DNA of 17,078 bases from Anaerolineales bacterium (lineage in GTDB: Bacteria > Chloroflexota > Anaerolineae > Anaerolineales > Villigracilaceae). This document shows positions 1 to 7,180 of the stretch, one piece after another. The position numbers were made by a program, and so were the translations under genes. The stretch spans positions 1 to 17,078 of the forward strand of contig JAFGKO010000331.1 in assembly GCA_016928525.1 (NCBI GenBank), read 5' to 3'. The number at the start of each line of letters is the position of its first letter. The stretch's first letter is position 1. Below the pieces are notes generated by a model, which worked only from the letters and a program-made list of their open reading frames with translations, was not told where the DNA came from and ran no database searches.

Positions 1-1
1 A

Positions 2-79
2 TTCAGGAACTGGCTGTCAACCATAAGCGGATTTCTCCAAGTCTCGTTTCCGCATTGGTCCGCCTCCACTAGTTCTGAA
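2..79. repeat. Imperfect inverted-repeat element downstream of the rhodanese gene
   Basis: The first 122 bases hold no gene. The arms TTCAGGAACT (2-11) and AGTTCTGAA (71-79) are complementary apart from one bulged base. Inside them lies a smaller stem, GCGGA (27-31) with TCCGC (49-53). The words TCTCGTTT (42-49) and ATTGGTCCG (54-62) both recur inside the inverted repeat at 6776-6862, so the two may be related. It could act as a transcript end for the minus-strand rhodanese gene, but no clear T-run follows. No database comparison was possible. Confidence 0.35.
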
Positions 80-122
80 CATGAGCCTCTTTTTTACTTG
101 CAACTTTCAACCTGAAACTGAT

Positions 123-479
123 TCAATATTTTCCTACCGAAGCATCCACCACTCGTGCATACTCCGCAATCCCACCGCGCACGCTGAAGACCTTTTCCCA
201 GCCCTGCGCCAGCATCCACTCGGTGACAGTGGCGCTGCGGACACCATGGTGACACAGGACCAGAATTTCATCATACTTTTGCTGGACTTCGTCCGGCAAA
301 GCCGCAACCCCCAGCTGTGCCAGGCGGCTCGTCGGTACGACCTTTAGCCTGCTATCCGCGATCATAGCCAGATCCAACTCCCAGGCTTCACGCACGTCCA
401 GTAAGACAAACGTCTCGCCCGACTTCAACCTGCGGGCGAGTGCATGAACGTCAATTTCGGGAATTCCCGGAAAATTCAT
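123..479 (-). CDS. Single-domain rhodanese-like sulfurtransferase
   Basis: A 118-residue protein covering one rhodanese fold. Rhodaneses carry a sulfane sulfur as a persulfide on a loop cysteine and pass it to acceptors such as cyanide, thiols or sulfur-relay proteins in the cytoplasm. Visible marks are the CH2A-like strand FVLLDVREAWE (24-34) and the active-site loop CHHGVRS with Cys76, followed by VRGGIAEYAR (100-109), the usual C-terminal rhodanese signature. Length fits stand-alone GlpE/PspE-type proteins. The ATG at 479 overlaps the stop of the upstream UPF0316 gene as ATGA, so the two are translationally coupled. The physiological acceptor cannot be deduced. No signal peptide is visible. 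Confidence 0.93.
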   Translation of the reverse strand: MNFPGIPEIDVHALARRLKSGETFVLLDVREAWELDLAMIADSRLKVVPTSRLAQLGVAALPDEVQQKYDEILVLCHHGVRSATVTEWMLAQGWEKVFSVRGGIAEYARVVDASVGKY

Positions 480-1006
480 ATTCTCCAGAAGCCCCGTTGC
501 ACCGGGTGGACATCTTCGGATGTGATAAATGCAGCCTCGTCACATTCGTTGACGATCTTCTCCACAGACAACACTTCCTTGCGGCGCACGCTCAGACTCA
601 ACATGCTGACCATACCATCTTTGCCGCGCGCCGGTATCTCGGTCACAGCAAAGCCGCTCTCGCGCAACTTTTGCGCCATCACCACCCCCAGCCGTGGACT
701 GATCACCTGCAAATGAACGAATCCTATCGCCAACCGTTCCTCTATCCACATACCGACCACTCCACCCGTCGCAAAACCGGCGGAATAAGCAATGATATAC
801 AACGGATCGTTCAGGTTAGAGAGCACAGACGTCAACAGGAGAACGTAGATCAACGATACCAGGAAACCGGCAACCCAGGATAAAGTTTTCTTTCCACGCA
901 ACAAAAAGAGCATACGCAGCGTATCCAGGGTCATATTCAGAACGCGCAACCCGAATATGACCAGGGCGCCGATCCATGCATTACTAAAAACGATCAATTC
1001 GAACAT
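476..1006 (-). CDS. UPF0316 (DUF5698/DUF2179) membrane protein
   Basis: A 176-residue protein resembling the UPF0316 family (B. subtilis YebE type, about the same length). The N-terminal part has three hydrophobic membrane segments (roughly residues 5-25, 37-59 and 64-85), with the conserved RVLNMTLDTLRML stretch between the first two. The C-terminal half is a soluble DUF2179-like ferredoxin-fold domain (about 95-165) of the kind also found after YitT-type membrane domains. The family has no established function. I place the start at the ATG at 1006 rather than the in-frame TTG at 1021, because AGGAG lies 8 bases before the ATG. The upstream hairpin at 1027-1048 nearly touches this ribosome site, so expression may depend on read-through from glgP. 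The 3' end overlaps the rhodanese start. Confidence 0.87.
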   Translation of the reverse strand: MFELIVFSNAWIGALVIFGLRVLNMTLDTLRMLFLLRGKKTLSWVAGFLVSLIYVLLLTSVLSNLNDPLYIIAYSAGFATGGVVGMWIEERLAIGFVHLQVISPRLGVVMAQKLRESGFAVTEIPARGKDGMVSMLSLSVRRKEVLSVEKIVNECDEAAFITSEDVHPVQRGFWRI

Positions 1007-1021
1007 AAAACATCTCCTCAA

Positions 1022-1048
1022 GAAAACGGACGGCCAGTTGGCCGTCCG
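1022..1048 (-). terminator. Intrinsic terminator of glgP, abutting the next gene's ribosome site
   Basis: CGGACGGCCA (1039-1048 read on the minus strand) pairs perfectly with TGGCCGTCCG (1027-1036) around a two-base centre. On the minus strand it is followed by TTTTCTT. It starts 10 bases after the glgP stop codon. The T-tract runs directly into the AGGAG of the UPF0316 gene, leaving no room for a separate promoter between them. Confidence 0.85.
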
Positions 1049-1058
1049 CAGGTATCTA

Positions 1059-3200
1059 TTATTTTACCGCAGGAACGTACAACCGCTCCACATATTCCTT
1101 GACCATGCGCCGCGTGCTGAATTGTGGCGTGATCGTGCGCAGGGAATTTTTCATGTGCTCGATCCAATCCGTCGGGATCAAATCGGCATTGCGATCGTAA
1201 TAGAGCGGGATGATCTCGTTCTCCAGCGTGGAATACAGGCTCAAGGCATCGGCCTGATCCTGAATTTCGGGCGCTTGCGGGTCTTTGTCCTCACCAATTG
1301 CCCAGCCATTTTTACCGTTATAGGCTTCTCGCCACCAGCCATCCAGCACCGAGAAGTTGAGTACGCCGTTCAATGCGGCTTTCATACCTGAGGTGCCCGA
1401 GGCCTCCATCGGACGACGCGGCGTATTGAGCCACACATCCACACCCTGGAGGAGGTAACGGGCGATGTTCATGTCGTAATCCTCCAGGAAGACCATGCGT
1501 CCGCTCGTTTCGGCTTTTTTGACAGCGCGGTAGATCTCTTGGATCAACTGCTTGCCCGGCTCATCGGCGGGATGCGCCTTGCCCGCAAAGATGATTTGCA
1601 CAGGCATATTCGGACGATTGATGATCTTCAACAGACGTTCTACATCTTGCAAGATCAGGCTGGCTCGTTTATATGTTGCGAAGCGACGCGCAAAACCAAT
1701 GGTTAGTACATACGGATCGATCAAAGCGCCCGAAGCCAACACCTGCACAGGATGGAAACCGCCCTTCGACCAACGCGTGCGCGCCCATTCCAGCATACGG
1801 AATGAAAGTTTGCGCTTCTGATGCATACGAACTTCCCACAACCTATCCGCTGGGATTTCATCCAGCTTGCTCCAGGTTTCCGGATCATCCAATTGCTCGC
1901 GCCAGTCAGGTCCAAGATATTTATCGTAGAGCACACCCAGGCGGCGCGCCATCCAATTGGCAGCGTGGACTCCGTTGGTCACATAAGTAATGGGCACATC
2001 GTCTTCTTCTGCGTCTTTCCACAGGAAGTTCCACATCTTACGCGCCACGCGTCCATGCAATTCAGAGACTGCGTTGTGGCCTCCCGAGTAACGCAGCGCC
2101 AGCACGCCCATGCTGAACGACTCACCCCAGGACTGCTGGTTGCGCGCCAAATCCACAAACTGGTCGCGCTTCAGGCCAAGCTCCGGCCACAGGGCAGCCA
2201 GGTACTTGTCGATCAACCACAGCGGGAATTCATCATTACCAGCCGGGACGGGCGTGTGTGTAGTAAATACGTTCTGCCCTTGTGTCTTCTCGATAGCATC
2301 GCCAAAGGATGCCCCCCCTACCACGAGTTCGCGCGCCCGTTCCAAGATCAGGAAGGCTGCGTGTCCCTCGTTCATATGCCAGACCGAGGGGTTATAGCCC
2401 AACGCCCGCAGAGCGCGCACACCACCAACGCCTAAAACAATTTCCTGCATCACACGACGATCAAGATCCGACCAATACAGGCGTGCAGTCAACGTTCGGT
2501 CTTCAGGCTTGTTTGATTCTTCGTTTGAATCCATCAGGAACAAAGGCACCCGCCCAACGCGGATTTCCCACAATCGCAAAGTGACCTGACGGTCCGGCAA
2601 CTCCACCGAGACAGTTAATGGTTTGCCATCGTCGGTCAAAATGGGCAAGACCATCATATCGCCAAAACGCAACGGATTATTGAGCGCATCCTGCCAGCCA
2701 TCTTCGCTTATTCGCTGGGAGAAGTAGCCCTCAGCGTACATCAAGCCAACGCCAACAAACGGAAGCCCCAGGTCGGAGGCTTCCTTCAAGTGATCGCCAG
2801 ATAACACCCCCAGGCCACCGGAATAGATTGGCAGGGTCTCATGCAGACCGTATTCCATAGAAAAATAGGCTATGGGATTGCTGGCAAGCTCAGGGTGAGT
2901 GCGATTCGACCAGGTGTCCGTTTTCGTCAGGTAATCGTCGAATTCGACGAAAACGCTGTCGTACAGAGCCAGGTATTGATTGTCCTGCGCGACCTCATTA
3001 AGAGCAGAGCGTCCCACCTGACGCAGAAGCAAAATTGGATTGTGGGACAGGCGCTCCCACAGGTCGTTGTCGATGCGTGAAAACAGGCGCTGCGCATTGG
3101 GTTGCCAGGTCCACCAAAGGTTGTAGGCCAGCTCGCCCAGGCGGTTGATACGCCGTGGAAGATCGAAATGGTTGGGGATGCGAGTATGAAACTGTGTCAT
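1059..3200 (-). CDS. glgP: Alpha-glucan (glycogen/starch) phosphorylase, DUF3417 type
   Basis: A 713-residue GT35 phosphorylase. It cleaves alpha-1,4-glucans with inorganic phosphate to release glucose 1-phosphate, in cytoplasmic storage-glucan use. The N-terminal DUF3417 domain is clear (about residues 12-115; LAYNLWWTWQPNAQRLF), followed by the short AlgP-type catalytic core: YFSMEYGLH (112-120), YSGGLGVLSGDHLKEASDLG (126-145), WHMNEGHAAF (274-283), THTPVPAGND (314-323), and the pyridoxal-phosphate site EASGTSGMKAALNG, whose Lys607 should bind the cofactor. At 713 residues it is shorter than E. coli or muscle phosphorylase and normal for the DUF3417 group. The ATG at 3200 has no clear Shine-Dalgarno but has an extended -10 (TGGTATCAT) just before it. 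It is monocistronic as far as the terminator at 1022-1048. No other glycogen gene is adjacent. Confidence 0.96.
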   Translation of the reverse strand: MTQFHTRIPNHFDLPRRINRLGELAYNLWWTWQPNAQRLFSRIDNDLWERLSHNPILLLRQVGRSALNEVAQDNQYLALYDSVFVEFDDYLTKTDTWSNRTHPELASNPIAYFSMEYGLHETLPIYSGGLGVLSGDHLKEASDLGLPFVGVGLMYAEGYFSQRISEDGWQDALNNPLRFGDMMVLPILTDDGKPLTVSVELPDRQVTLRLWEIRVGRVPLFLMDSNEESNKPEDRTLTARLYWSDLDRRVMQEIVLGVGGVRALRALGYNPSVWHMNEGHAAFLILERARELVVGGASFGDAIEKTQGQNVFTTHTPVPAGNDEFPLWLIDKYLAALWPELGLKRDQFVDLARNQQSWGESFSMGVLALRYSGGHNAVSELHGRVARKMWNFLWKDAEEDDVPITYVTNGVHAANWMARRLGVLYDKYLGPDWREQLDDPETWSKLDEIPADRLWEVRMHQKRKLSFRMLEWARTRWSKGGFHPVQVLASGALIDPYVLTIGFARRFATYKRASLILQDVERLLKIINRPNMPVQIIFAGKAHPADEPGKQLIQEIYRAVKKAETSGRMVFLEDYDMNIARYLLQGVDVWLNTPRRPMEASGTSGMKAALNGVLNFSVLDGWWREAYNGKNGWAIGEDKDPQAPEIQDQADALSLYSTLENEIIPLYYDRNADLIPTDWIEHMKNSLRTITPQFSTRRMVKEYVERLYVPAVK

Positions 3201-3209
3201 AGCGGCGCA

Positions 3210-3218
3210 ATGATACCA
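3210..3218 (-). promoter_or_regulatory. Extended -10 promoter for glgP, near-leaderless
   Basis: On the minus strand TGGTATCAT (TG-n-TATCAT, hexamer at 3210-3215) lies only 9 bases before the glgP ATG at 3200. Transcription would begin about 2-4 bases before the start codon. No convincing -35 box is visible, which is tolerable for an extended -10. Inferred from consensus only. Confidence 0.45.
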
Positions 3219-3231
3219 GTAATTTCTGGAT

Positions 3232-3258
3232 TTGGGATTTACAAAACGGTATTACAAT
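3232..3258 (+). promoter_or_regulatory. Promoter for the lut operon, near-leaderless
   Basis: TACAAT (3253-3258) lies six bases before the lutA ATG at 3265, with a weak TTGGGA (3232-3237) fifteen bases upstream of it. A start about seven bases after the -10 box would put the first transcribed base at the A of the ATG. No good Shine-Dalgarno sits in between (GAGGGC touches the ATG). It is back to back with the glgP promoter within 64 bp. Confidence 0.45.
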
Positions 3259-3264
3259 GAGGGC

Positions 3265-3990
3265 ATGTCCACCGTACAACTCTTTGTCACATGTCTGGTC
3301 GACACATTCTCCCCGGAAACTGCTGAGGCCATCGTCAGCGTTCTCAACCGCCTGGGCATAAATGTGGACTTTCCCCAGGCGCAAACCTGCTGCGGACAGC
3401 CACAGTTCAACGCCGGGCTACGCGTCGACGCGCGCCAGATGGCCGAGCACATGATCCACACATTTGAGCAGGTGCAAGGTGAAATCGTCTCGCCCAGCGG
3501 CTCGTGCGTACACATGATCCGCCACAATTACCTCGAACTCTTCGCCGACGACCCAACCTGGTTGCCGCGTGCAAAAGCACTGTCAAAGCGCACCTTCGAG
3601 TTCACCGAATATCTGGTGGATGTTCTAGAAGTCACCGATGTAGGTGCGAAATGGGATGGTGTGTTGACCTACCATTCTTCCTGTCACCTCTCCCGCGGAC
3701 TGGGCATCGACCGCCAGCCGCGCGCGCTGCTCGCCAACGTGAAGGGTGCAACCATCGTGGAACTACCCGAGGCCCAAGACTGCTGTGGCTTTGGCGGGGT
3801 CTTCTCGGTGACGCATCCCGAACTCTCGGCAGAGTTTCTCAAGCGCAAAATCAGTAACATCGAAAAGACTAAATCGCCCACCCTCGTTGTTGCAGATACA
3901 GGCTGTATCATGCACATTGCGGGTGGCCTGCACAGGCAGAAGAAATCGCAACGAGTGGTACATATTGCAGAAGTGCTCAATCACCAATAG
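3265..3990 (+). CDS. lutA: LutA-like (Fe-S)-binding CCG-domain protein, lactate oxidation subunit
   Basis: A 241-residue protein of the LutA/LldE/YkgE family. Together with LutB and LutC it forms a membrane-independent L-lactate dehydrogenase (oxidising lactate to pyruvate) in the cytoplasm. It contains two cysteine-rich CCG repeats that hold an iron-sulfur cluster, as in heterodisulfide reductase B: first repeat Cys10, Cys42-Cys43 (QTCCGQPQFNAG) and Cys81; second repeat Cys140 (YHSSCH), Cys173-Cys174 (DCCGFGG) and Cys214. Length is normal for the family. I take the ATG at 3265, since the in-frame GTG/TTG-like codons further upstream fall inside the promoter. It is followed after nine bases by a methyltransferase and then by the LutB-LutC fusion. 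The family also includes relatives acting on other 2-hydroxy acids, so the substrate is inferred. Confidence 0.9.
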   Translation: MSTVQLFVTCLVDTFSPETAEAIVSVLNRLGINVDFPQAQTCCGQPQFNAGLRVDARQMAEHMIHTFEQVQGEIVSPSGSCVHMIRHNYLELFADDPTWLPRAKALSKRTFEFTEYLVDVLEVTDVGAKWDGVLTYHSSCHLSRGLGIDRQPRALLANVKGATIVELPEAQDCCGFGGVFSVTHPELSAEFLKRKISNIEKTKSPTLVVADTGCIMHIAGGLHRQKKSQRVVHIAEVLNHQ

Positions 3991-3999
3991 GGAGCAAGG

Positions 4000-4707
4000 A
4001 TGTTCAGCAAATCGGCAAAATTCTACAACGCACTTTACGGATCGATGGGCAAGGATTACGCCGCTGAAGCCCAGAAAGTCCACCTCATTATCCAACAACA
4101 TAAGAAGTTGCCAGGCAATGCGCTGCTGGAAGTAGCCTGTGGAACCGGACTGCATGCCTCCATTTTGCAGAAGAACTATCAAGTAGAGGGTCTCGACCTG
4201 GATGCCGAGATGCTGGCAGTAGCCAGCCAGAATTACCCGGATATTCCTTTCCATCAAGCCGACATGGCTGAATTTGACCTGGGAAAACAATTCGATGCTG
4301 TCACCTGCCTGTTCAGTTCCATCGGGTACGTGAAAACAAAGGCGCGTCTGAATCAAGCCATCCAAACCATGGCTGAGCATCTCTTGCCAGGTGGCGTGCT
4401 CATCCTGGAGCCGTGGTTCACGCCGGAACAATGGAAACCGGGCAGGGTAAGCGCCCTGTTTGTAGACCAACCCGATCTGAAGATTTCTCGCATGAACATC
4501 AGTGAAGTCGAAGGTCGCCTCTCATTTTTTGTCTTTCATTACACGGTTGGCACGCCCCAGGGCATCGAAACTTTCACTGAGCGACATGAACTTGGTTTAT
4601 TTACTCGGGAAGAATATCTGGAAGCTTTTTACAAAGCCGGGCTCGAAGTCATTCACGATCCTGAAGGATTGGACGGGCGTGGTCTTTACATCGGACTGAA
4701 ATCATGA
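4000..4707 (+). CDS. Class I SAM-dependent methyltransferase within the lut operon
   Basis: A 235-residue Rossmann-fold methyltransferase. The SAM-binding motif I is LLEVACGTG (42-50), the motif II acidic residue is in GLDLD (64-68), HQADMAEFD (85-93) corresponds to motif III, and VTCLFSSIGY (101-110) to motif IV. The region after residue 180 (GIETFTERHELGLFTREEYLEAFYKAG, residues 188-214 in outline) resembles sugar N,N-dimethyltransferases of the DesVI/TylM1 class, but similar proteins methylate many small molecules, so no substrate is assigned. The start is the ATG at 4000, preceded by AGGGAG at 3989-3994. Its end overlaps the LutB-LutC start as ATGA, so it is made together with the lactate enzymes. 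That is unusual: lut operons normally have no methyltransferase. It could be a passenger or could act on a related metabolite. Confidence 0.9.
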   Translation: MFSKSAKFYNALYGSMGKDYAAEAQKVHLIIQQHKKLPGNALLEVACGTGLHASILQKNYQVEGLDLDAEMLAVASQNYPDIPFHQADMAEFDLGKQFDAVTCLFSSIGYVKTKARLNQAIQTMAEHLLPGGVLILEPWFTPEQWKPGRVSALFVDQPDLKISRMNISEVEGRLSFFVFHYTVGTPQGIETFTERHELGLFTREEYLEAFYKAGLEVIHDPEGLDGRGLYIGLKS

Positions 4708-6767
4708 CAACCTCCTTCCGGGCAAAAATCCGCGAGAAAATCGCTGACGAAGCGCTGCAAGCTGCGCTGGATGCCAACGCCGAACGCCGCGTGCAGGGAC
4801 GGATCAACGCCTTTGCCTCCTTACCTGACTGGCAGGAACGCCGACAACGCGCGCACGCCGTCCGTGCGGAGGTCATCACGCACCTGGGTGAATACCTGGA
4901 CAAGTTCATCCTCAAGGTGACTGAGAATGGAATCACCGTCCATCGTGCGAAGGACGCGGCCGAGGCGATTGGTATATTTTTGGATATCCTCGACAATTCA
5001 CCGCGAAGCGGCGAAGAGCGCGAAGGAATCCAAAAGAACCAAATCAGCGCGCATCAGCACGCATCAGCGTCCCGGTTGATTGCGAAATCTAAATCCATGG
5101 TGACCGAAGAAATCGGCCTGAACCACGCGCTCGAAGATGCAGGCCACCGCGTGGTCGAAACCGACCTGGGCGAATACATTGTCCAACTGCGCGGCGAACG
5201 TCCAAGCCACATCATCACGCCCGCCGTGCACCTGCGCCGTCACGAGGTCGGGCAGCTTTTTGCTGAGAAACTCGGCATTCCCTACACCGAAGACATCCCT
5301 ACATTGACCAATACCGCCCGTAAGGTGTTACGCGGAGTCTTCCTGAGCGCCGACGTGGGCGTCAGCGGCGTCAATTTTGGCGTGGCCGAAACCGGCACGC
5401 TGACCATCGTCACCAATGAAGGCAACGGGCGCATGGTCACTACGTTGCCACCCCTCCATATTGCGGTGATGGGCATGGAACGCCTTGTCCCCACGCTTGA
5501 CGATCTGGCGCTGATGCTCTCGCTGCTGCCGCGCTCGGCCACCGGGCAGAAAATCAGCGTTTACACACAGCTAATCCAAAGACCAGAAGCGGGCCAACAA
5601 AAACATCTTATCCTGGTCGATAATGGCCGTTCGAGCTTGTGCAATTCTCCCTTGGAAGAAGCTTTGTATTGCATCCGCTGCGGGGCGTGTCTCAACGCCT
5701 GCCCGGTCTTCCGCGAGATTGGCGGTCATGCTTATCTCGGCACAAACGGGAACATTGCACCCTATCCCGGTCCGATCGGCTCGGTCGTGTCACCGGGGCT
5801 ATTGGGTAGGGATTATTTCCAACTGGCGCAGGCCTCTACCCTGTGCGGGGCGTGCAAGGACGCTTGTCCGGTCGACATCGACCTGCCGAAACTGTTGACG
5901 CGCGTGCGTGCAGGCAAAAGCGCAGACCAGGGAAATGCGTTACCCGAACCGGTCAAAATCGGTTTGCGGACCTATACTCGCTTCGCAACGAGACCGGGCC
6001 TGTTCGCCCTTTCGCAACGGCTGGCCGGCCTGGGAGCACGTTTCGTTTCTCCCATTTCAGCGTGGATGAAGTTTCCTGCGTTTACCGGCTGGGGCTACAG
6101 CAAGGATTTTCCGCGCCCGGCAGTGAAACCATTCCGGGACAGGTGGCAGGAGATTCAGCATAGAAACACGTTCCCCCACGGGGATGATAAGCACGCAGAA
6201 ATTCAAGGCGCAATAAGCGAAAAGGAAAATTTGACAACCAAAGATGGTCCAAAAGTCAATCTGGTCGGTCGCTTTACTGAAGAACTACTGGCGCTCGGTG
6301 GACATGTCATCATCTGTAAAGAAGCCGACCTGCCCAACAAAGTCATTACTTTGTTGCGTGAGAAAAATATCGACCGGGTCCAGACCTGGGATCAAATTCC
6401 GGGGTTGGATGAAGGCAATTTATCGGAGGCAGGCATCCAGTTTCAGCATGAAGCGGATGAGAGCGATGAGAGCATCAAAGCAGGCATCACCGGCGCCCTG
6501 GCGGGCATCGCCGAAACAGGCACGCTGGTCATACCGGGCGGCAAGGGCCGGCCATTGACCGCCTCCCTGCTGCCCGAAATCCATATTGTGGTGCTGCGCG
6601 CGTCTGACATCGAAGAAAGCCTGGAGAAGGTTATGGAACTTCGCAAGGTTGAGACGTATCCTTCAGGGGTGCTGGTCAGCGGACCCTCGCGCACCGCCGA
6701 CATCGAAATGACCCTGACCATCGGCGTGCACGGGCCGGGGGAGTTGTACGTGTTTGTTGTGACCTAG
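4704..6767 (+). CDS. lutB: LutB-LutC fusion: LUD domain / 2x[4Fe-4S] / LUD domain lactate utilisation protein
   Basis: A 687-residue protein uniting LutB and LutC. The N-terminal LUD domain (about residues 65-300) carries SKSMVTEEIGLN (129-140), ETDLGEYI (152-159) and VNFGVAETGTLTIVTNEGN (223-241). A ferredoxin-like module follows, with CIRCGACLNACP (Cys323, 326, 329, 333) and CGACKDACPVDID (Cys381, 384, 388). A linker (about 470-515) leads to a second LUD domain (about 516-687) with AGIAETGTLVIPGGKGRP (600-617) and the closing PSRTADIEMTLTIGVHGPGELYV, typical of LutC. LutB passes electrons from hydroxy-acid oxidation through its clusters; the LUD fold resembles sugar-phosphate isomerases. 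Two stretches look added: residues 97-123 (a repeat-derived insert) and the hydrophilic linker around 480-515. The ATG at 4704 overlaps the methyltransferase stop. Fusion of B and C is known in other anaerobes; the lactate substrate is inferred. Confidence 0.93.
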   Translation: MTTSFRAKIREKIADEALQAALDANAERRVQGRINAFASLPDWQERRQRAHAVRAEVITHLGEYLDKFILKVTENGITVHRAKDAAEAIGIFLDILDNSPRSGEEREGIQKNQISAHQHASASRLIAKSKSMVTEEIGLNHALEDAGHRVVETDLGEYIVQLRGERPSHIITPAVHLRRHEVGQLFAEKLGIPYTEDIPTLTNTARKVLRGVFLSADVGVSGVNFGVAETGTLTIVTNEGNGRMVTTLPPLHIAVMGMERLVPTLDDLALMLSLLPRSATGQKISVYTQLIQRPEAGQQKHLILVDNGRSSLCNSPLEEALYCIRCGACLNACPVFREIGGHAYLGTNGNIAPYPGPIGSVVSPGLLGRDYFQLAQASTLCGACKDACPVDIDLPKLLTRVRAGKSADQGNALPEPVKIGLRTYTRFATRPGLFALSQRLAGLGARFVSPISAWMKFPAFTGWGYSKDFPRPAVKPFRDRWQEIQHRNTFPHGDDKHAEIQGAISEKENLTTKDGPKVNLVGRFTEELLALGGHVIICKEADLPNKVITLLREKNIDRVQTWDQIPGLDEGNLSEAGIQFQHEADESDESIKAGITGALAGIAETGTLVIPGGKGRPLTASLLPEIHIVVLRASDIEESLEKVMELRKVETYPSGVLVSGPSRTADIEMTLTIGVHGPGELYVFVVT
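5000..5072 (+). repeat. Short-period repeat patch inserted in frame in lutB
   Basis: Three copies of GCGAAG occur at 5003, 5011 and 5020. They are followed by a 10-base tandem repeat starting ATCAGC at 5043, 5053 and 5063 (units ATCAGCGCGC, ATCAGCACGC, ATCAGCGTCC). The patch encodes residues about 99-123, a charged and His/Ser/Ala-rich stretch lying between KDAAEAIGIFLDIL and the conserved SKSMVTEE block. Other LutB proteins, as I recall the family, pass between these blocks with a shorter link. The patch resembles intergenic low-complexity repeats rather than coding sequence, yet the frame is kept. Confidence 0.6.
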
Positions 6768-6775
6768 AGAATTGA

Positions 6776-6862
6776 GTGCGTCGCACCTGGTTTTACGAGA
6801 TTGGTCCGGACTGATTCAAATCTCGTTTAGCAGTTTTATTCAATCGGTAAGGTGCGACGCAC
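6776..6862. repeat. Nested inverted repeat between convergent genes (bidirectional terminator or MITE-like)
   Basis: GTGCGTCGCACCT (6776-6788) and AGGTGCGACGCAC (6850-6862) are perfect 13-base complements, and each arm is itself almost palindromic around the core GTGCG/CGCAC. Inside lies a second stem, ACGAGATT (6795-6802) with AATCTCGT (6819-6826). The element fills the gap between the lutBC stop (6767) and the antitoxin stop (6866) with 8 and 3 bases to spare, so it probably ends transcription from both sides. On the plus strand it is followed by ATTTTAT. The 87-bp size and nested arms also fit a small non-autonomous repeat element. Confidence 0.75.
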
Positions 6863-6865
6863 ATT

Positions 6866-7141
6866 TTATGGTTTGTTGACCTTATACTCCTGGTCGATGC
6901 GCTCGCGCAGGAAATGCTTGATGAGAGACTGGTAGGGAATATCGCGCTCATTCGCCAGTTGACGTAGCTCATCGACCATGGACTCAGGCAAGCGCAGCGA
7001 AATGGATTTGAGCGTGGGCTTCAAGTTGGGGAAAATGGCGCGCTGGGCTTGTTTCCGATCGAGGATTTCGCTGGAATCTTGGTTTGCCCAGAACTCGCGT
7101 TCTTCGTCTTCGTTCTGGAATTCAGTAAAAGGATTGCTCAA
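6866..7141 (-). CDS. CopG-type (BrnA-like) ribbon-helix-helix antitoxin, no toxin partner beside it
   Basis: A 91-residue protein resembling CopG_antitoxin proteins. The N-terminus FTEFQNEDEEREFWANQDSS is the usual acidic toxin-binding part, and residues 45-85 (KSISLRLPESMVDELRQLA then IPYQSLIKHFLRERI) form the ribbon-helix-helix DNA-binding domain that would repress its own promoter as a dimer. The only in-frame start before the conserved N-terminus is TTG at 7141; there is no ATG. On the minus strand TAGAAT ends six bases before that TTG, so a leaderless start is possible. Such antitoxins usually sit next to a BrnT, PIN or similar toxin. Here the upstream 77 bases hold only a hairpin and the downstream neighbour is lutBC on the other strand. 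The toxin is missing or elsewhere, so it may be a remnant or an independent regulator. Confidence 0.8.
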   Translation of the reverse strand: MSNPFTEFQNEDEEREFWANQDSSEILDRKQAQRAIFPNLKPTLKSISLRLPESMVDELRQLANERDIPYQSLIKHFLRERIDQEYKVNKP

Positions 7142-7180
7142 GAGGCAATTCTATCATTTCCCGCTGTGCTCCCGTCGGGG

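Noticed and set aside
3763..4470. Minus-strand open frame of 235 codons
   Set aside because: It crosses the ends of lutA and the methyltransferase, both clearly coding on the plus strand. Its translation shows no domain.
5043..5072. 10-base tandem units as a possible CRISPR start
   Set aside because: Units are far too short, have no spacers, and lie inside a conserved reading frame.
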